From Bathymodiolus brooksi (taxonomy: Eukaryota; Mollusca; Bivalvia; Mytilida; Modiolidae), in the NCBI GenBank assembly GCA_963680875.1, contig OY804588.1, positions 93,056,233 through 93,120,232 of the forward strand: a stretch of DNA of 64,000 bases, read 5' to 3'. Below the pieces are notes generated by a model that was not told the origin of the DNA, made no database searches, and worked only from the letters and a program-made list of their open reading frames with translations. Position numbers and translations under genes: made by a program. Of the stretch, positions 59,137 through 64,000 are shown piece after piece (position 1 is the stretch's first letter; each line of letters starts with the position of its first letter).

Positions 59137-62100
59137 CATGATCTGGCTGAATGGATACCCCTAACACACATGATCTGGCTGAATGGATACCCCTAACACA
59201 CATGATCTGGCTAAATGGATACCCCTAACACACATGATCTGGCTAAATGGATACCCCTAACACACATGATCTGGCTAAATGGATACCCCTAACACACATG
59301 ATCTGGCTAAATGGATACCCCTAACACACATGATCTGGCTAAATGGATACCCCTAACACACATGATCTGGCTAAATGGATACCCCTAACACACATGATCT
59401 GGCTAAATGGATACCCCTAACACACATGATCTGGCTAAATGGATACCCCTAACACACATGATCTGGCTAAATGGATACCCCTAACACACATGATCTGGCT
59501 AAATGGATACCCCTAACACACATGATCTGGCTAAATGGATACCCCTAACACACATGATCTGGCTAAATGGATACCCCTAACACACATGATCTGGCTAAAT
59601 GGATACCCCTAACACACATGATCTGGCTAAGTGGATACCCCTAACACACATGATCTGGCTAAATGGATACCCCTAACACACATGATCTGGCTAAATGGAT
59701 ACCCCTAACACACATGATCTGGCTAAATGGATACCCCTAACACACATGATCTGGCTAAATGGATACCCCTAACACACATGATCTGGCTAAATGGATACCC
59801 CTAACACACATGATCTGGCTAAATGGATACCCCTAACACACATGATCTGGCTAAATGGATACCCCTAACACACATGATCTGGCTAAATGGATACCCCTAA
59901 CACACATGATCTGGCTAAATGGATACCCCTAACACACATGATCTGGCTAAATGGATACCCCTAACACACATGATCTGGCTAAATGGATACCCCTAACACA
60001 CATGATCTGGCTAAATGGATACCCCTAACACACATGATCTGGCTAAATGGATACCCCTAACACACATGATCTGGCTAAATGGATACCCCTAACACACATG
60101 ATCTGGCTAAATGGATACCCCTAACACACATGATCTGGCTAAATGGATACCCCTAACACACATGATCTGGCTAAATGGATACCCCTAACACACATGATCT
60201 GGCTAAATGGATACCCCTAACACACATGATCTGGCTAAATGGATACCCCTAACACACATGATCTGGCTAAATGGATACCCCTAACACACATGATCTGGCT
60301 AAATGGATACCCCTAACACACATGATCTGGCTAAATGGATACCCCTAACACACATGATCTGGCTAAATGGATACCCCTAACACACATGATCTGGCTAAAT
60401 GGATACCCCTAACACACATGATCTGGCTAAATGGATACCCCTAACACACATGATCTGGCTAAATGGATACCCCTAACACACATGATCTGGCTAAATGGAT
60501 ACCCCTAACACACATGATCTGGCTAAATGGATACCCCTAACACACATGATCTGGCTAAATGGATACCCCTAACACACATGATCTGGCTAAATGGATACCC
60601 CTAACACACATGATCTGGCTAAATGGATACCCCTAACACACATGATCTGGCTAAATGGATACCCCTAACACACATGATCTGGCTAAATGGATACCCCTAA
60701 CACACATGATCTGGCTAAATGGATACCCCTAACACACATGATCTGGCTAAATGGATACCCCTAACACACATGATCTGGCTAAATGGATACCCCTAACACA
60801 CATGATCTGGCTAAATGGATACCCCTAACACACATGATCTGGCTAAATGGATACCCCTAACACACATGATCTGGCTAAATGGATACCCCTAACACACATG
60901 ATCTGGCTAAATGGATACCCCTAACACACATGATCTGGCTAAATGGATACCCCTAACACACATGATCTGGCTAAATGGATACCCCTAACACACATGATCT
61001 GGCTAAATGGATACCCCTAACACACATGATCTGGCTAAATGGATACCCCTAACACACATGATCTGGCTAAATGGATACCCCTAACACACATGATCTGGCT
61101 AAATGGATACCCCTAACACACATGATCTGGCTAAATGGATACCCCTAACACACATGATCTGGCTAAATGGATACCCCTAACACACATGATCTGGCTAAAT
61201 GGATACCCCTAACACACATGATCTGGCTAAATGGATACCCCTAACACACATGATCTGGCTAAATGGATACCCCTAACACACATGATCTGGCTAAATGGAT
61301 ACCCCTAACACACATGATCTGGCTAAATGGATACCCCTAACACACATGATCTGGCTAAATGGATACCCCTAACACACATGATCTGGCTAAATGGATACCC
61401 CTAACACACATGATCTGGCTAAATGGATACCCCTAACACACATGATCTGGCTAAATGGATACCCCTAACACACATGATCTGGCTAAATGGATACCCCTAA
61501 CACACATGATCTGGCTAAATGGATACCCCTAACACACATGATCTGGCTAAATGGATACCCCTAACACACATGATCTGGCTAAATGGATACCCCTAACACA
61601 CATGATCTGGCTAAATGGATACCCCTAACACACATGATCTGGCTAAATGGATACCCCTAACACACATGATCTGGCTAAATGGATACCCCTAACACACATG
61701 ATCTGGCTAAATGGATACCCCTAACACACATGATCTGGCTAAATGGATACCCCTAACACACATGATCTGGCTAAATGGATACCCCTAACACACATGATCT
61801 GGCTAAATGGATACCCCTAACACACATGATCTGGCTAAATGGATACCCCTAACACACATGATCTGGCTAAATGGATACCCCTAACACACATGATCTGGCT
61901 AAATGGATACCCCTAACACACATGATCTGGCTAAATGGATACCCCTAACACACATGATCTGGCTAAATGGATACCCCTAACACACATGATCTGGCTAAAT
62001 GGATACCCCTAACACACATGATCTGGCTAAATGGATACCCCTAACACACATGATCTGGCTAAATGGATACCCCTAACACACATGATCTGGCTAAATGGAT

Positions 62101-62860
62101 ACCCCTAACACACATGATCTGGCTAAATGGATACCCCTAACACACATGATCTGGCTAAATGGATACCCCTAACACACATGATCTGGCTAAATGGATACCC
62201 CTAACACACATGATCTGGCTAAATGGATACCCCTAACACACATGATCTGGCTAAATGGATACCCCTAACACACATGATCTGGCTAAATGGATACCCCTAA
62301 CACACATGATCTGGCTAAATGGATACCCCTAACACACATGATCTGGCTAAATGGATACCCCTAACACACATGATCTGGCTAAATGGATACCCCTAACACA
62401 CATGATCTGGCTAAATGGATACCCCTAACACACATGATCTGGCTAAATGGATACCCCTAACACACATGATCTGGCTAAATGGATACCCCTAACACACATG
62501 ATCTGGCTAAATGGATACCCCTAACACACATGATCTGGCTAAATGGATACCCCTAACACACATGATCTGGCTAAATGGATACCCCTAACACACATGATCT
62601 GGCTAAATGGATACCCCTAACACACATGATCTGGCTAAATGGATACCCCTAACACACATGATCTGGCTAAATGGATACCCCTAACACACATGATCTGGCT
62701 AAATGGATACCCCTAACACACATGATCTGGCTAAATGGATACCCCTAACACACATGATCTGGCTAAATGGATACCCCTAACACACATGATCTGGCTAAAT
62801 GGATACCCGTAACACACATGATCTGGCTAAATGGATACCCCTAACACACATGATCTGGCT
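59137..62860 (+). repeat. 32-bp tandem array, about 116 nearly identical copies
   Basis: The unit is CATGATCTGGCTAAATGGAT followed by ACCCCTAACACA. Across 3.7 kb I see only a handful of departures: GCTGAATGG in the first two units, AAGTGGATA near 59629, and ACCCGTAAC near 62807. It is far more homogeneous than the other arrays here. It lies in dynamin intron 4. Confidence 0.96.
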
Positions 62861-62997
62861 TGGTACAGGTACTTCAGTAAGAAGTGGCAGGGTGCACATA
62901 CTAGAAAATCCAGTAAAAACTAATTAGAAAGTGAAAGAACATTGCAGAATCAGTTGAAATTTCAAAATGCGTATTTTATTTACATTTCTTTAAATGG

Positions 62998-63195
62998 TTA
63001 GAGTTATTGGTGTTTAATGCTACTTTAATGATACAGTTACATTGTTAGCTTGTATAGGTGGAATAAAGCAAAACAAAATACTGATGGGCCACACATGTCA
63101 CTGAAAACAATGATCAAATAATGTTGTATTGAGAACACCTCACCACAAGTGAGAATTTAACTCTCAATTCAGAAATGATAGGCACTGATTTTCAT
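62998..63195 (+). repeat. Dispersed SINE-like repeat, copy 5
   Basis: It is a degenerate copy containing TTGGTGTTTAATGCTACTTT, CACACATGTCACTGA, AATAATGTTGTATTGAG, AACACCTCACC and GATAGGCACTGATT. Confidence 0.6.
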
Positions 63196-63639
63196 ACTGT
63201 ATAGCACTTATATTTGGGTGCGGTTTTATTTTGGCTCTATTGGCAGATTTGACCAAAAGCACCAAATATAAACATCACCAATATTTCATAATCGTCAGAC
63301 ATGAAGGAAAAATTTATCTACAGTACGTGAAATTGATTACTGGTATAGGTGATACTGGTAAAATCAGCAAATAATTTTTCATAAAACTGCCATGCAAAAA
63401 TAAATACCCACCTATAAATCGGATTTATAAAATCGCCAAATTTTGACGCTGCAGATATAAAGCGCTATACAGTAGGTAGATGTAAATACCATTACCAGAT
63501 GATCACAGCTACAGCAGAACCGTCTCTTAAGAGAAAAAAGAATAACCTTGTCAGATACAACAGTAGTTTTGAACCTGAGTCAACTAAGTTAACTAACATA
63601 TAATGAATTGTCTCGCCCTGCTCTATGTTTTGGAATTGA

Positions 63640-63859
63640 TGGGTTGGTTTATGGTGTCTAACACCAATTTCAACAATACCACAGTCAAATTGTGGCTGTC
63701 AGATTTATTGATGGAGGAAACCGGAATACCCAGAGAAAACCACAGACCTGTCGCATGTCACTGACAAACTTTATCACATAATTTTGTATCGAGTACACCT
63801 CACCATGAATGGGGTTCTAACTCAAAACGTTAGTGGTCATAAACACTGATTGCACGTTT
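63640..63859 (+). repeat. Dispersed SINE-like repeat, copy 6
   Basis: It contains ATGGTGTCTAACACCAATTTC, GATTTATTGATGGAGGAAACC, GAGAAAACCACAGACCTGTC, GACAAACTTTATCACATAAT and ATCGAGTACACCTCACC, and ends in AAACACTGATTGCACG. It stops about 50 bp before exon 5. Confidence 0.7.
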
Positions 63860-63906
63860 GTTTTGGAATTGGAGAACACTTGATCTTATTTTGACTTCTA
63901 TTACAG

Positions 63907-64000
63907 GTATAAGGACAATTGGAGTTATAACTAAATTAGATTTGATGGACGAAGGAACAGATGCCCGGGACATCTTGGAAAACAGAACATTACCACTGAG
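63907..64000 (+). CDS. DNM: Dynamin GTPase, coding exon 5 (cut by window end)
   Basis: The exon encodes residues 198-228 and part of the next codon: [20 protein letters not shown], then [11 protein letters not shown]. It carries the G4 guanine-specificity motif TKLD at 206-209. The acceptor TTCTATTACAG precedes it. The exon is still open at the window edge, so its 3' end and the rest of the protein are outside. Confidence 0.95.

Larger units (their letters stand above)
58870..63906 (+). other. DNM: Dynamin intron 4
   Basis: It runs from donor GTATTT to acceptor TTCTATTACAG. It is dominated by the 32-bp array and also holds two SINE-like copies. The parts at 58870-59034, 62861-62997 and 63196-63639 show nothing recognisable. 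Confidence 0.85.

Noticed and set aside
59137..62860. Telomeric or subtelomeric repeat, because each unit contains CCCTAA
   Set aside because: The hexamer occurs once per 32-bp unit and is never itself tandem. The array lies in an intron between intact dynamin exons.

Overview
This is a window of an animal nuclear genome, most likely a marine mollusc and probably a bivalve. It is AT-rich and intron-bearing, with GT-AG introns of up to 37 kb. It carries tRNA-related short interspersed repeats of a style I associate with molluscs, a Penelope-like retroelement and several DNA transposons. The species call is an inference. I found no sign of bacterial or viral origin.

Two host genes can be supported, both on the + strand. 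Positions 335-505 are the last coding exon of a V-type proton ATPase subunit G gene, followed by an AT-rich 3' UTR. Positions 18913-64000 hold the first five coding exons of a classical dynamin (exons at 18913-19076, 56672-56745, 57384-57533, 58666-58869 and 63907 to the edge). Together these encode the N-terminal GTPase domain with all four G motifs, and the gene continues beyond the window. Between the two genes lies a repeat-rich interval with one possible minus-strand terminal exon (14266-14478) that I could not assign to a family.

The dominant character of the window is tandem repetition. Six arrays with units of 63, 38, 48, 44, 53 and 32 bp add up to about 37.9 kb, or 59% of the sequence. 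The largest is a 27.1-kb array of a 53-bp unit (27842-54940), which lies wholly inside dynamin intron 1. It contains a 17-bp-deleted 36-bp subunit and nested kilobase-scale duplications. A nearly perfect 32-bp array of about 116 copies sits in dynamin intron 4.

Mobile elements are layered. One SINE (tRNA-like head at 1971, 3' body ending at 6823) appears to have had a 63-bp internal segment amplified to 37 copies. It was then split by a TA-targeting IS630/Tc1/mariner element with perfect 24-bp terminal inverted repeats and a decayed transposase. A Penelope-like element (8009-10812) is flanked by about 450-bp arms in inverted orientation. Smaller hAT-like and foldback elements lie in the introns.

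I found no new multi-gene system. The most unusual items are the intronic megasatellite, the SINE-derived 800-codon pseudo-ORF, and a 45-bp tandem duplication of the exon 3 splice acceptor of dynamin. That duplication leaves two acceptors in the same reading frame.
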